DNA from: Chryseobacterium daecheongense
Lineage (GTDB): Bacteria; Bacteroidota; Bacteroidia; Flavobacteriales; Weeksellaceae
DNA length: 64,000 bases
Assembly (NCBI GenBank): GCA_027920525.1
Contig: CP115858.1
Span: forward strand, 3,100,001 to 3,164,000
Reading direction: 5' to 3'
A model generated the notes under the pieces. It had not been told where the DNA came from. It did no database searches and saw nothing but the letters and a program-made list of their open reading frames with translations. Made by a program: the position numbers and the translations under genes. Every line of letters starts with the position of its first letter. The stretch's first letter is position 1. Positions 49,303 to 58,933 of the stretch are shown piece after piece.

Positions 49303-50373
49303 ATGAAATTAAAAGAACTTTTACATTATACCTTTATTTTCCCGGTTTTAGCCGTGGGATATTACTTTTCTGGTCTGATGGCAAACGGTGTCATCTTTGA
49401 AATAATAGCAGGAATTTTACTTACAGGAAGTGTGCTTTCGGCTGTTCATCATGCGGAAGTGGTAGCCCATAAAGTAGGAGAGCCATTCGGGACAATTATT
49501 CTTGCTCTTTGTATTACCATTATTGAAGTGGCGTTAATTATTTCTTTAATGATAGCAGGAGGAGATCAGGCGGTAACGCTGGCAAGGGATACTGTTTTTG
49601 CGGCTGTAATGATTATTCTGAACGGAATATTGGGGATATGTATTTTAGTAGGTGGAGTAAAGTATTATGAGCAATTTTTTGCGAGAACTTCTGCTACAAC
49701 CTATCTGGTAAGTATTGTGTCTATATTGGCGCTTACTCTTATTCTTCCCAACTTTACTTCAAGTGTAAACGGACCTTTTTACAATACGGCCCAACTGATC
49801 TTTGTTTCAATTGCCTGTCTTGTTATTTATGGTGTATTTCTTATGGTTCAGACAGTGAGGCACAGGAACTATTTCATTATTACATCAGATGACCCGGATT
49901 CACATTACATCCCTTCAAAAATAGCGACTCTTATCAGTTTTATATTTCTTGTTATCTGTCTGATTATTGTTGTCTTAATGGCGAAAGGGCTTTCTGCGAC
50001 CATCGAAAATATGGTTCAGAGTGTTGGAGCGCCAAAATCTTTGGTTGGAGTGATTATTGCAGCTGTGGTTTTGCTTCCGGAAGGAGTTGCGGCGATCAGG
50101 GCAGCCAGGAATAATCAGATACAATCAAGCGTTAATCTCGCATTAGGTTCTGCGCTGGCAAGTATTGGATTAACCATTCCTGCTGTGTCTATAGTTTGTA
50201 TCATGTATGACATACCTTTTGTATTAGGACTGGATAGAAAGGACATTATTTTGCTTTCTTTATCGGTATTTATCGTTATGCTCTCATTAAGCAGAGGGAA
50301 AACCAATATTTTATACGGAACTGTTTTATTGGTAAACCTGGCGGCTTATATTTTTACTGTAATCGTTCCTTAA
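49303..50373 (+). CDS. Calcium/cation:proton antiporter (ChaA type)
   Basis: 356 aa, about 11 membrane segments. CaCA-family signature blocks appear twice: GEPFGTIILALCITIIEVAL and LPEGVAAIRAARNNQIQSSV...LGSALASIGLTIP, each bearing the catalytic Glu. Substrate may be Ca2+, Na+ or K+ as for E. coli ChaA. Convergent with the hemoglobin gene, overlapping by four bases. Confidence 0.9.
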   Translation: MKLKELLHYTFIFPVLAVGYYFSGLMANGVIFEIIAGILLTGSVLSAVHHAEVVAHKVGEPFGTIILALCITIIEVALIISLMIAGGDQAVTLARDTVFAAVMIILNGILGICILVGGVKYYEQFFARTSATTYLVSIVSILALTLILPNFTSSVNGPFYNTAQLIFVSIACLVIYGVFLMVQTVRHRNYFIITSDDPDSHYIPSKIATLISFIFLVICLIIVVLMAKGLSATIENMVQSVGAPKSLVGVIIAAVVLLPEGVAAIRAARNNQIQSSVNLALGSALASIGLTIPAVSIVCIMYDIPFVLGLDRKDIILLSLSVFIVMLSLSRGKTNILYGTVLLVNLAAYIFTVIVP

Positions 50374-50753
50374 TTTAATTTTCTCGCCATTTCCATTTTA
50401 TAGGACATAAGTTTTGCGATGTTTTCAGATTTGTAGATGGCCATGTCCGCACTTTCACCGATGAAAAGCTCTTCTATTGTGCTTTTCCAAAGAAAGAGCC
50501 ACTGATCGAAGTGTTTTTTTTCCATTGCATGAAGTTCGTTGATGGGAAAGTGAACGGCCATTGGATTTCCTTTGTAGCTCATCTGGCCAAAAAGAATCGT
50601 TTCCCAGAAAGAATACATTTTAGGAAGGTGGTTATCCCAGTTTACCTTTGCAATATCATTAAAAAAGAACCCAATGGTTTCGTCTTTAACTACCTTTCCA
50701 TAAAATGAATTAACAAGGTGTTCTATATCTTCTCTTGATTCCAACTTTTTCAT
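50370..50753 (-). CDS. Group III truncated hemoglobin
   Basis: 127 aa. Compact 2-on-2 globin: FYGKVVKDETIGFFFND (B-helix Tyr/Phe distal pair), W-rich YSFWETILFG, and ELHAMEKKHFDQWLFLWK with a conserved proximal His. Trp in helix G is typical of group III. Probable role in O2 or NO chemistry in the cytoplasm. Convergent with chaA. Confidence 0.88.
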   Translation of the reverse strand: MKKLESREDIEHLVNSFYGKVVKDETIGFFFNDIAKVNWDNHLPKMYSFWETILFGQMSYKGNPMAVHFPINELHAMEKKHFDQWLFLWKSTIEELFIGESADMAIYKSENIAKLMSYKMEMARKLN

Positions 50754-50945
50754 AATTCAAATTTAGTGTAAATCAGGTAAAAAAGGGACTTGAAAATTGA
50801 TCAATCTCATTACCTGCTAGTTATCAGTCACAACTGCAATTAATAAAATATTTATAAGTGTTAAAATTGTTTAATTCGCAAAAATAAGCTACTAAACAGA
50901 GCGGTTTTTGTAAATTTAATAATTAAACACTAAAAAATAATAAAG

Positions 50946-51935
50946 ATGAGTAAAAAAATCAATTCTGTTTTAGTAATTATGTTATTGGGGATTTCTGTTT
51001 CTTGTTCAAGGGATGAAGTCAGTTCTATTGGTGATGATACAGAAAACACAAGTTATACTGATTTAAAAAGAACTTCAATGACTGAGGCGGAAATGCTTCA
51101 GAAGGGCTGGAAGATTGTAGATGAATTTAAGTTGCCGGGCAACACGAATGTGATACGTGGTATATCTGATGAAAAAAGCAAGATACCCTTTAAAGCAAAT
51201 CACTTGAAGGATATGGGATATGATATCAATTTTTCAGGTGAAAAAACAAGGCTCAAAAATATTTTCGCTTATTCAGGACAAGTTCCTGACGGAATTATTT
51301 TTAATCCGGATCTATCCGTTGATGGCGATATGCGAAATACAGCAGCAAGTCCGGATGTATCTATTGTTTTAGGAACCCCTGATGTAAAAATAAAGACAGA
51401 CGGAGTAGATCTACCTGATGATTCGTATACGACTGAAGCTATTAATAATGGTGACCGGGAAAGTGAGATTACAGTTACCTATTCTTATAAAAAAGGGTAT
51501 TCAACCTCATGGAAACGTACGGTTTCAGGATCATTTGAAGTAGGAGCTTCGGTATCCATAGATGTTCCGTTAGTTGCCAAAGCATCTGCCAGTACAAAAG
51601 TTGTTGTGGGAGGCGATACTACAGATGGAACCGAGAGCTCGGAAGAAATTACAGAAACAAGTACATATAAAGCTATTGTACCAGCTCATTCCAAAAAAAT
51701 AATTTCTGTTCTGACAAAGTTGAAAGGATCTTCGGTGGAGTATTCTGTGCCAATGAAGTTAACCGGAACTTTGCTGGCCAATTTTCCCAACCCTGCAAAC
51801 GGACATTACTACTGGGCTTTTCCCGTGGAAGATTTTCCTAACTTTATTTCAAACATACATGGAGAATCGGGTATTGTAAAGTCGGTGAGTAATGTAAGTG
51901 TAACTGTTCTTGAATCACCGGCCCAAAAAATATAG
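50946..51935 (+). CDS. Lipoprotein with possible aerolysin/ETX-MTX2-like pore domain
   Basis: 329 aa. Lipobox ISVSC (Cys near residue 20). The segment from about 170 has the pattern of aerolysin-family pore formers: ESEITVTYSYKKGYSTSWKR, an amphipathic Ser/Thr stretch (VGASVSIDVPLVAKASASTK), then SEEITETSTYKAIVPAHSKK and VEYSVPMKLTGTLLANF. In ETX/MTX2 proteins this arrangement forms the insertion hairpin and its scaffold. The resemblance is by pattern only; an ordinary beta-rich lipoprotein is the alternative. Monocistronic, with a terminator. Confidence 0.6.
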   Translation: MSKKINSVLVIMLLGISVSCSRDEVSSIGDDTENTSYTDLKRTSMTEAEMLQKGWKIVDEFKLPGNTNVIRGISDEKSKIPFKANHLKDMGYDINFSGEKTRLKNIFAYSGQVPDGIIFNPDLSVDGDMRNTAASPDVSIVLGTPDVKIKTDGVDLPDDSYTTEAINNGDRESEITVTYSYKKGYSTSWKRTVSGSFEVGASVSIDVPLVAKASASTKVVVGGDTTDGTESSEEITETSTYKAIVPAHSKKIISVLTKLKGSSVEYSVPMKLTGTLLANFPNPANGHYYWAFPVEDFPNFISNIHGESGIVKSVSNVSVTVLESPAQKI

Positions 51936-51961
51936 ATCGATCTAAAATAATATATAATATA

Positions 51962-51990
51962 GACAGGAACTGTAGAGTTCCTGTTTTTTA
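51962..51990 (+). terminator. Terminator after aerolysin-like lipoprotein gene
   Basis: ACAGGAAC / GTTCCTGT stem with a TGTAGA loop, then a run of T residues. Confidence 0.85.
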
Positions 51991-52024
51991 TTAAAAATGT
52001 TAAAAAAATGATTTATTCTATGCT

Positions 52025-52032
52025 TAACTTTG
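52025..52032 (+). promoter_or_regulatory. -7 element for the Kir channel gene
   Basis: TAACTTTG, 30 nt before the ATG at 52063; matches TAnnTTTG exactly. No clear -33 box. Confidence 0.55.
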
Positions 52033-52062
52033 CTCTTTAAAATAATTAAAAAAAGTGTAAGA

Positions 52063-53031
52063 ATGACCCGGGGATTCAGAAAAAAAATCCGTCAGACAAA
52101 TACGGAGAACAGTGGTTTTGGTAACAATGCCTCAGGGAGATTTATCAATAAGGATGGTTTTCCGAATGTTCAGCGAACAGGAGTCAATGTTTTTAATCGG
52201 CTAAGTTGGTATCATACGATGCTTAATTTATCCACATTTCGTTTTCTTTCGTATCTGGTAATTTCCTACGTGGTGGTCAATCTTATTTTTGCATTGGTTT
52301 ATTATCTGATCGGAGTACAGCATCTTACAGGAATTGATAAAAGTAATCCCCTCAATGAATTTATTGATGTGTTTTTTTTCAGTTCGCAAACATTTACGAC
52401 AGTAGGATATGGAAGAATTGCACCGGTTGGTTTTCTGGCGAGTCTGGTGGCTACTTTTGAAGCTTTTTTAGGATTGCTTACCTTTGCTATTGCAACAGGA
52501 CTTTTTTATGGAAGATTTTCACGACCCAGAGCTTACTTAAGGTTTTCTGATATTGCAGTGATTGCTCCTTTTAGAGATACATCTGCTTTAATGTTCAGGC
52601 TAGCGCCTTATAAAAATAATGCGCTTACAGATGCAGAGGTTATTGTTTCGGTAGCTATTGAAGTTATTGAAGATGGAGTTCCTAAAAGTAATTTTTACCG
52701 GTTGGATACCCAGCTGGGTAAAATTAATACATTGGCACTTAACTGGACTGTTGTTCATAAGGTTGATGAAAACTCACCGTTTTATGGCTTTTCTGAGGAA
52801 GATTTTAAAAATACAGATATTGAACTGATTGTTCAGGTTCGCGCTTTTGACGAGGTATTTTCCAATACTGTGGTTCAAAGGTCGTCTTATGTGACGGGGG
52901 AAATTATTTATGGAGCCAAGTTTGTCCCAATGTATTATCCGAATAAAGATAATCAGTCGACAATTCTGGATCTGGATAAGATTAATGAACACCAAAAAGC
53001 AGATCTTCCTGTTTTTAGCGAAAAGGGGTAA
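52063..53031 (+). CDS. Inward-rectifier-type potassium channel (KirBac)
   Basis: 322 aa from ATG 52063; the frame begins at a TTG 11 codons upstream that lies in the promoter element. Two transmembrane helices (about 60-90 and 130-155) flank a pore loop with selectivity filter TTVGYG. The C-terminal 170 residues are the cytoplasmic immunoglobulin-like Kir domain (RPRAYLRFSDIAVIAPFRD, ALMFRLAPYKNNALTDAEV). It conducts K+ through the inner membrane. Shares one base with the next start. Confidence 0.93.
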   Translation: MTRGFRKKIRQTNTENSGFGNNASGRFINKDGFPNVQRTGVNVFNRLSWYHTMLNLSTFRFLSYLVISYVVVNLIFALVYYLIGVQHLTGIDKSNPLNEFIDVFFFSSQTFTTVGYGRIAPVGFLASLVATFEAFLGLLTFAIATGLFYGRFSRPRAYLRFSDIAVIAPFRDTSALMFRLAPYKNNALTDAEVIVSVAIEVIEDGVPKSNFYRLDTQLGKINTLALNWTVVHKVDENSPFYGFSEEDFKNTDIELIVQVRAFDEVFSNTVVQRSSYVTGEIIYGAKFVPMYYPNKDNQSTILDLDKINEHQKADLPVFSEKG

Positions 53032-53519
53032 TGGATATAGAATTATACAGAAAACAAGCTTTACAAAAGCAAAAGGAGCATAAGAAATTTTTGGACGGAT
53101 TAAAGAAAAAGCCGCCCAAAAATCTTGATTATGTTGTTCAGGAAACCCATGAAGAAGTATTTGAGAAAGTGGATTGTCTTCAATGTGCAAATTGCTGTAA
53201 AACTACCGGGCCTTTATATACAGAGAAGGATATTGAGCGCATTGCTAAGCATCTTCGAATGAAGCCTGCAGATTTTGAATCAAAATTCCTGAGGATAGAT
53301 GAGGATAATGATAAGGTACTACAAAACTTACCCTGCTTTTTTCTGAATGATGATAATACGTGCTCGATATATGAAGTGAGACCTAAAGCCTGTAGGGAAT
53401 ATCCTCATACGGATAGAAAGAAGATTTATCAGATTAATTCGTTAATGGTAAAAAATACTGTTATTTGTCCGGCTGCGTTTGAATTTGTGGAGCGGATTAT
53501 GAAAAATTTAGGAAAATAA
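53031..53519 (+). CDS. YkgJ-family cysteine-cluster protein
   Basis: 162 aa. CLQCANCCKTTGP and the later CxxY/C-containing segments (CFFLNDDNTCSIYEVRPKAC, then CPAA) provide the eight-cysteine zinc/iron site of the YkgJ/Fe-S oxidoreductase-like family. Exact function unknown. Translationally coupled to the Kir channel gene by a one-base overlap. Confidence 0.88.
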   Translation: MDIELYRKQALQKQKEHKKFLDGLKKKPPKNLDYVVQETHEEVFEKVDCLQCANCCKTTGPLYTEKDIERIAKHLRMKPADFESKFLRIDEDNDKVLQNLPCFFLNDDNTCSIYEVRPKACREYPHTDRKKIYQINSLMVKNTVICPAAFEFVERIMKNLGK

Positions 53520-53638
53520 CCTATAATCAAAATTCATCTTAAAATAATATAAAGTACGTTAAATAAGACCTTTACATATAATTTAATAAAATAAATGGCG
53601 TTCTAGAAATACTAAACACCCATTTAAAATATTAGAAT

Positions 53639-53959
53639 ATGAAAAAGTTAATTTTCACAGCAGCATTTTCTTTAGTAGGAATGATTGCTGTATCAGCTCA
53701 GACTGAGACACAGAAGAAGGTTGATCCTAATCAGACTACAACCCAGACAACTCCACAAACGATGCAGTCTAATTCCAATACGACTACACCGAATCAAACA
53801 TTAAGTACAAGTACAACCACTACTGTTGATACTTCAGCCAACCCAACTAAAATGACTGATGGAACAACAAGTGTTAGTACTGAAACTGCTGTTGAGGCAA
53901 CAAAACCTTCTGAAGCGACTAAAGAAGAGAAGAAGGCTAAGAAGAAAAAGTCGAAATAA
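53639..53959 (+). CDS. Small secreted Thr-rich protein
   Basis: 106 aa. Signal peptide (about 1-21, ending SAQ) then an almost wholly Thr, Gln, Asn and Ser region (ETQKKVDPNQTTTQTTPQTM), and a Lys-rich tail (EEKKAKKKKSK). Predicted disordered; periplasmic or surface. No domain recognised. Followed by a hairpin terminator. Confidence 0.7.
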   Translation: MKKLIFTAAFSLVGMIAVSAQTETQKKVDPNQTTTQTTPQTMQSNSNTTTPNQTLSTSTTTTVDTSANPTKMTDGTTSVSTETAVEATKPSEATKEEKKAKKKKSK

Positions 53960-53982
53960 ATTGTTAAAAAGTTGAAATGAAG

Positions 53983-54014
53983 ATCCTGAAATTATGTATT
54001 TCAGGATTTTTTTT
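53983..54014 (+). terminator. Terminator after Thr-rich protein gene
   Basis: ATCCTGAAAT / ATTTCAGGAT stem followed by eight T residues. Confidence 0.9.
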
Positions 54015-54175
54015 GAGCATAAAATGTCTGGAAGCATATTATTCCCTGCCAAATGATGATGGGAGATGCACTTATCTTGTATGTTTTTACATAAAAAAAG
54101 CATTGAATATATCAATGCTTTCTCCTTTCACTTTTTACTTTTTTCCCATTATCCCCGGGAACAGGCTATAAGAAA

Positions 54176-54203
54176 AAAGGCCGGGAAGATTCCCAACCTT
54201 TAT
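54176..54203 (-). terminator. Terminator after gdhA
   Basis: Imperfect stem AAGG..GGGAA / TTCCC..CCTT with an internal loop, 10 bases past the gdhA stop on the minus strand. Confidence 0.6.
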
Positions 54204-54212
54204 ATTTTTATC

Positions 54213-55571
54213 TTACACAACTCCTTGAGCTAACATTGCTTCTGCAACCTTCACAAAGCCGGCAATATTTGCCCCTTTTACATAATTTACATAGCCGTCT
54301 TCCTCTTTTCCGTAGTCTCTACAAGCTTTATGGATTCCAATCATGATTTCCTTTAATCTTGCATCTACTTCTTCAGAAGTCCAGTTCAAACGAATTGAGT
54401 TTTGAGTCATTTCTAATCCTGAAGTAGCTACACCACCGGCGTTAGATGCTTTTCCAGGAGAGAATAATACTTTGCTGTCTAAGAAATAGTTGATGGCTTC
54501 TAACGTTGAAGGCATATTAGCAGCTTCAGTTACACATAAAACTCCGTTTTCAACCAATATTTTAGCATCTTCGAAATCCAATTCGTTTTGGGTTGCAGAA
54601 GGGATTGCCACATCACACTTCACTTCCCAAGGACGTTTCCCTGCATGGAATACAGCAGATGGATATTTTTTAGCGTAATCCTCAGCTCTGTTATTACCGG
54701 AAGCTCTCAATTCCAATAAGTAATCGATTTTATCTCCTTCAATACCGTCTTTATCATAAATATATCCGTCAGGACCTGAAATGGTAACCACTTTTCCTCC
54801 TAATTCAGATACTTTTTTAATTACTCCCCACGCTACATTACCAAAACCTGAAACAGAAACTATTTTGTCTTTAAAAGTTTGGCCAATGGTTTTCAGCATT
54901 TGCTCAGCAAAATACACAACACCATATCCCGTAGCTTCAGGACGGATCAATGAACCTCCATAAGCAAGTCCTTTACCAGTAAGAACACCGGTAAATTCAT
55001 TTCTGATTTTCTTATATTGTCCGAAAAGGTATCCGATTTCTCTTGATCCTACCCCGATATCTCCGGCTGGAACGTCAGTTTCAGGACCAATATGCTTGCA
55101 TAATTCAGTCATGAAAGCCTGGCAGAAACGCATTACTTCCATATCTGATTTTCCTTGTGGATCAAAGTCAGAACCTCCTTTACCACCTCCCATTGGAAGA
55201 GTAGTTAATGAGTTTTTGAAAACTTGTTCAAAAGCTAAAAACTTAAGAACAGATAAATTTACTGTCGGATGGAAACGAATTCCTCCTTTGTATGGTCCGA
55301 TTGCAGAGTTCATCTGAATTCTGAAACCTCTGTTTACCTGGATCTCTCCTTTGTCATCAACCCATGGAACTCTGAAAATAATAATTCTTTCAGCTTCAGC
55401 CATTCTTTCTAGAAGCTTCATTCCTGTATATTCCTTCTTTGTAGCGATAAATGGGATAACAGTAACTGCAACTTCTTTTACGGCTTGTAAAAATTCTGGC
55501 TCGTTAGGGTTTTTTGCCTCAATTTTTGCAATAAACTCCTGGATTTTCTGGTCAATATTATATTGTTCCAT
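54213..55571 (-). CDS. gdhA: NADP-specific glutamate dehydrogenase
   Basis: 452 aa, full length for hexameric bacterial GdhA. Converts 2-oxoglutarate and ammonia to glutamate. Visible: MNSAIGPYKGGIRFHPTVN, PMGGGKGGSDFDPQGKSD with the catalytic Lys, GDIGVGSREIGYLFG, and the nucleotide-fold VSGFGNVAWGV. Ends QGVV. A full promoter (TTG, 19 nt, TAAATTTG) lies just upstream and a hairpin follows. Confidence 0.95.
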   Translation of the reverse strand: MEQYNIDQKIQEFIAKIEAKNPNEPEFLQAVKEVAVTVIPFIATKKEYTGMKLLERMAEAERIIIFRVPWVDDKGEIQVNRGFRIQMNSAIGPYKGGIRFHPTVNLSVLKFLAFEQVFKNSLTTLPMGGGKGGSDFDPQGKSDMEVMRFCQAFMTELCKHIGPETDVPAGDIGVGSREIGYLFGQYKKIRNEFTGVLTGKGLAYGGSLIRPEATGYGVVYFAEQMLKTIGQTFKDKIVSVSGFGNVAWGVIKKVSELGGKVVTISGPDGYIYDKDGIEGDKIDYLLELRASGNNRAEDYAKKYPSAVFHAGKRPWEVKCDVAIPSATQNELDFEDAKILVENGVLCVTEAANMPSTLEAINYFLDSKVLFSPGKASNAGGVATSGLEMTQNSIRLNWTSEEVDARLKEIMIGIHKACRDYGKEEDGYVNYVKGANIAGFVKVAEAMLAQGVV

Positions 55572-55597
55572 ATATTAAGGTTGAATATTATTGCCAA

Positions 55598-55627
55598 CAA
55601 ATTTAATTTTTTTTTCAAGATTCACAA
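55598..55627 (-). promoter_or_regulatory. gdhA promoter
   Basis: Minus strand: TTG (55625-55627), 19 nt, TAAATTTG (55598-55605), 27 nt before the gdhA ATG. Confidence 0.7.
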
Positions 55628-55761
55628 CACCTTAATTGATGATTATTGAAAATTTAATAATTATGAGGGAAAATATTATTAAATTAATAATTAGCAGTTA
55701 AATTTTATTAAAAATTAAATGTTATTTGTGAAATAATGCAATATTAAGAAATAGTTAAATT

Positions 55762-56871
55762 TCAAATTGCCACAAATTGTCTCCCGGAAAGTGATTTCAC
55801 TTTCCCTAAAAGCTCTAATTCCAAAATTATGGGCAAAATTTTGTGTGTCGGAAGCGTAATTTGCTGGGCTAGATCATCTAAATTTATTTGTGGATTCTTT
55901 AGAATAAATTTATAGATTATATTTTGATTATCAGTTAGTTGTATGCTTGTGGAAGAATAAGGAAAAAGTTCTTCCATTTTTTCCTTGGGCTTGTTAAAAC
56001 CAAGGGTATAAATAAGGTCTTTTATTGTAGAAATTATTGCTGCTTTATTTTGAGAAATGAGCTGATTGCAACCTTGACTATGTAGATCGGTGACTTTTCC
56101 CGGGAGAGCAAAAACATCCCTGTTGTAGCCGTTTGCAAAAGTTGCTGTACTTACAGACCCTCCACCAAAAGCAGTTTCTACCACAATTGTAGCAGAAGAC
56201 AAACCCGCAATAATCCTGTTTCTCTGGATGAAATTTTCTCTGTCGGGTTTCCTGGAAGAATTAAATTCTGTAAAAAGAGCCCCTCCTTCATTAATTATTC
56301 TGTCAGCCAGTTTCTTATTTTTGGCCGGATATAAAGTATGGAAGCCATGGGCTAGAACACCAATCGTAGGGATTTTATGATGCAGAGACTGTTCATGAAC
56401 TTCCTTATCTGCTCCCAAAGCCAGGCCACTGACGGAAACAAAATTGCAGGATTGAGCTTCATGAAAAAAGTCGCTTATAAATTGTTTTCCATATGATGTG
56501 ATAGTACGTGTACCCACAATACTTAATGGTTGTAAGTTTTCATTGTAGGTTCCTTTTTGGTATAAAATAGCAGGAGCGTCTTCACATTCATGGAGTAAAT
56601 AAGGAAGTTCTTTCAGATGTTTTAACCTGATCTGAATACCGTTACGCTCGCAAAATTTTAATTCTTTTTCTGCGAAGTGTAAATGAGACAAATTGCCAAT
56701 ATCTGATACGATTTTGTGACCAAATCCATCCAGCTTTTTATATTCTTTTTTGGCTTGTTCCCAGGCGTTTTTAGCGCTCCCGAATGCTTTTGTGAGTTTA
56801 GAAAGGTTAATGTCACCAATGAGGTTACATTCGCGTAATGCGATTGAATAAAGGTGTTCTTCGGATATCAT
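55762..56871 (-). CDS. dprA: DNA-processing protein DprA
   Basis: 369 aa. DprA loads RecA onto incoming single-stranded DNA in natural transformation. SAM-like N-terminal region, then the Rossmann fold: LSIVGTRTITSYGKQFI, the VSGLALGADKEVHE and GGGSVSTATFANGYNRDVFA segments, and a C-terminal winged helix (PQINLDDLAQQITLPTHKIL). Full length, unlike comM in this window. Monocistronic. Confidence 0.95.
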   Translation of the reverse strand: MISEEHLYSIALRECNLIGDINLSKLTKAFGSAKNAWEQAKKEYKKLDGFGHKIVSDIGNLSHLHFAEKELKFCERNGIQIRLKHLKELPYLLHECEDAPAILYQKGTYNENLQPLSIVGTRTITSYGKQFISDFFHEAQSCNFVSVSGLALGADKEVHEQSLHHKIPTIGVLAHGFHTLYPAKNKKLADRIINEGGALFTEFNSSRKPDRENFIQRNRIIAGLSSATIVVETAFGGGSVSTATFANGYNRDVFALPGKVTDLHSQGCNQLISQNKAAIISTIKDLIYTLGFNKPKEKMEELFPYSSTSIQLTDNQNIIYKFILKNPQINLDDLAQQITLPTHKILPIILELELLGKVKSLSGRQFVAI

Positions 56872-56905
56872 GTGTGCTTTTTATCCAAATGTAACGAATT
56901 AAGTT

Positions 56906-57673
56906 TTATTTTTTTCTTAATTCATCCAAATGATCCCAGATATCATCTCTTTTTTTGTACGGCAGTTCTAAAAAGTCTTCAGGGTGATTTTCTTTATATT
57001 CCTGCCAAAGTTTGTCATCTTTTTCGCTATAATAATTGGGGAATTCCCAGATATATCTTTTCTTTTTTTCTCCTATGTTTTTAAATGCAAATGCAATAAT
57101 ACTTCCTACAACTGCTCCCGATAGATGGGCTTGCCATGATATTTTACTCGGTTCCTGAAGATTGTAAAATAGTTCCTCCGGAAACATTCCCCAAACTAAA
57201 CTGCCATAATAAAGTACGACCAGTAAAGAAATGGTGAGAAGCTTCATATTCCATTTGAAGACCCCGCTGAAAAAGAGGAAAAAAGCTAGAACATAAACAA
57301 TACCGCTCGCTCCAATTGTACATGTGTACATATATTCTCCTGTAAGAATATCTATGGGCGGAAGTAACCATAACAGCAAACCTGTTGCAAGCCAGCCTAT
57401 GACAAATACTTTATTAGCCACTAACGGGTAAAACTGATATAGAAGAAACATCAATACGGCGATCGGAATTGAATTGCTAATGATATGATCCATATTTCCA
57501 TGCAGAAGGGGAGAAGTAATTATTCCAAGCAAGCCTTCAGGTAGCAGAGGTATAATAGCTCCAAAACAGCTTTGAAAAAAGCCTTGTGTCTGTAAAAAGT
57601 ACCCCAGCCACATTGCTGTAAGCATCAGCAGTGGATTTATGATAGCTTTTCTGGAAATTGCGTTTTTAAACAT
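56906..57673 (-). CDS. Rhomboid-family intramembrane serine protease
   Basis: 255 aa with six membrane helices. LLHGNMDHIISNSIPIAV provides the oxyanion-region His and Asn, TIGASGIVY holds the catalytic Ser in GxSG form, and AHLSGAVVGSI holds the catalytic His. A long C-terminal cytoplasmic tail (PEDFLELPYKKRDDIWDHL) is unusual. Substrate unknown. Confidence 0.92.
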   Translation of the reverse strand: MFKNAISRKAIINPLLMLTAMWLGYFLQTQGFFQSCFGAIIPLLPEGLLGIITSPLLHGNMDHIISNSIPIAVLMFLLYQFYPLVANKVFVIGWLATGLLLWLLPPIDILTGEYMYTCTIGASGIVYVLAFFLFFSGVFKWNMKLLTISLLVVLYYGSLVWGMFPEELFYNLQEPSKISWQAHLSGAVVGSIIAFAFKNIGEKKKRYIWEFPNYYSEKDDKLWQEYKENHPEDFLELPYKKRDDIWDHLDELRKK

Positions 57674-57912
57674 GAAGAGATAATGTCAAATCAAAAGCCA
57701 ATAATAAATTTCGGAAATTTTGGCGATGATTTCCAGATACGAAGTTTTTTTTACGACAAAAGGTAATGATTTTTATCAAGATTTAAATTTTAAAGAAATA
57801 TAAAAGATTTGATTGCCTGAAAGTGGCTCGGTTTTCGTATGTTAAAGGATAATTTGTGAACAAAACAGGCTACCTGCTTTATAAATTATGGGTTCACACA
57901 AATTATATTTTA

Positions 57913-57920
57913 TACTTTTG
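57913..57920 (+). promoter_or_regulatory. -7 element for DUF3078 gene
   Basis: TACTTTTG, 23 nt before the ATG at 57943; fits TAnnTTTG. Confidence 0.5.
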
Positions 57921-57942
57921 TAATTGAAAAATTTTTTATTAT

Positions 57943-58866
57943 ATGAAGAAGTTTTTATTGCTTGTCGGTATTTCAATGCAGTTTTTTGTAAATGCTCAGG
58001 ACATAAAAAAAGATTCAATCGTTGTAGACACTGTTAAACATTGGTCGGTTTTAGGTAAAAATACATTAATGTTCAATCAGGCCGCTTTTTCAAATTGGGT
58101 TGGTGGAGGAGCCAACAATGTTGGCTGGCTTGCAGGTATCGATTATAATCTTACTTATGAAAAAGATAAGGACCTATGGGAAAACATTATTATCATGGGT
58201 TATGGACAGAATAATACAAAAGGAGTAGGAACAAGAAAGACACAGGATGTTCTCAATATTTCTACCAACTATGGAAGACAGTTTTCTAAAAGCTGGTATA
58301 TTTCTTCCGGGGCAAGCTTACAGTCTCAATTTTCAGCAGGATATGAAGACGGGAATAACCCGGAAGCAAAGAAAATCTCTAATTTCATGGCTCCGGGATA
58401 CTTTAACATGGGTTTGGGGGTTACTTACAGGCCAGATGATAATCTGACGGTAACATTGCGCCCGGTCAATGCAAGATGGACGTTTGTTCTGGATCCTGAC
58501 CTCCAGAAAGCGGGAAATTATGGCTTAAAAGCAGATGGCGACAGTTCTCTTCTGCAATTTGGTTTTTTAGGGAATGCTGTCTACAAAATTAAGCTTATGG
58601 AGAATATTAATCTGACTAATACTGCGTCGGTATTTTCAAATTACCTAGATCATCCGGATAGACTTGTTCTCGCTTATGGAGCAGTTGTCAATTTAAAAAT
58701 CAACAAATATATTTCTTCCAATATTACGGTGGATGTACTCTATGACCATAATCAAATCCAAAAGACACAGCTTAAACAGACTTTAGGAATTGGTATTGCC
58801 TATACTGTGAATAACGGGGTGAAGAGATCGGACAGGAAAGATAATCAATGGTGGATCAAGAAATAG
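57943..58866 (+). CDS. DUF3078 outer-membrane protein
   Basis: 307 aa. Signal peptide (about 1-18, ending NAQ). Opens HWSVLGKNTLMFNQAAFSNW then VGGGANNVGWLAGIDYNLTY, the DUF3078 signature of Bacteroidota, then antiparallel amphipathic strands to the C-terminus. Predicted outer-membrane barrel of unknown role. Monocistronic with terminator. Confidence 0.9.
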   Translation: MKKFLLLVGISMQFFVNAQDIKKDSIVVDTVKHWSVLGKNTLMFNQAAFSNWVGGGANNVGWLAGIDYNLTYEKDKDLWENIIIMGYGQNNTKGVGTRKTQDVLNISTNYGRQFSKSWYISSGASLQSQFSAGYEDGNNPEAKKISNFMAPGYFNMGLGVTYRPDDNLTVTLRPVNARWTFVLDPDLQKAGNYGLKADGDSSLLQFGFLGNAVYKIKLMENINLTNTASVFSNYLDHPDRLVLAYGAVVNLKINKYISSNITVDVLYDHNQIQKTQLKQTLGIGIAYTVNNGVKRSDRKDNQWWIKK

Positions 58867-58890
58867 AGAAACTATATATCATAATAAAAA

Positions 58891-58917
58891 AAGCACTTCA
58901 TACGAAGTGCTTTTTTG
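58891..58917. terminator. Terminator between DUF3078 gene and sufD
   Basis: AAGCACTTC / GAAGTGCTT stem with ATAC loop and flanking A- and T-runs; serves both convergent units. Confidence 0.88.
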
Positions 58918-58933
58918 GTATCAATTTATTTTC

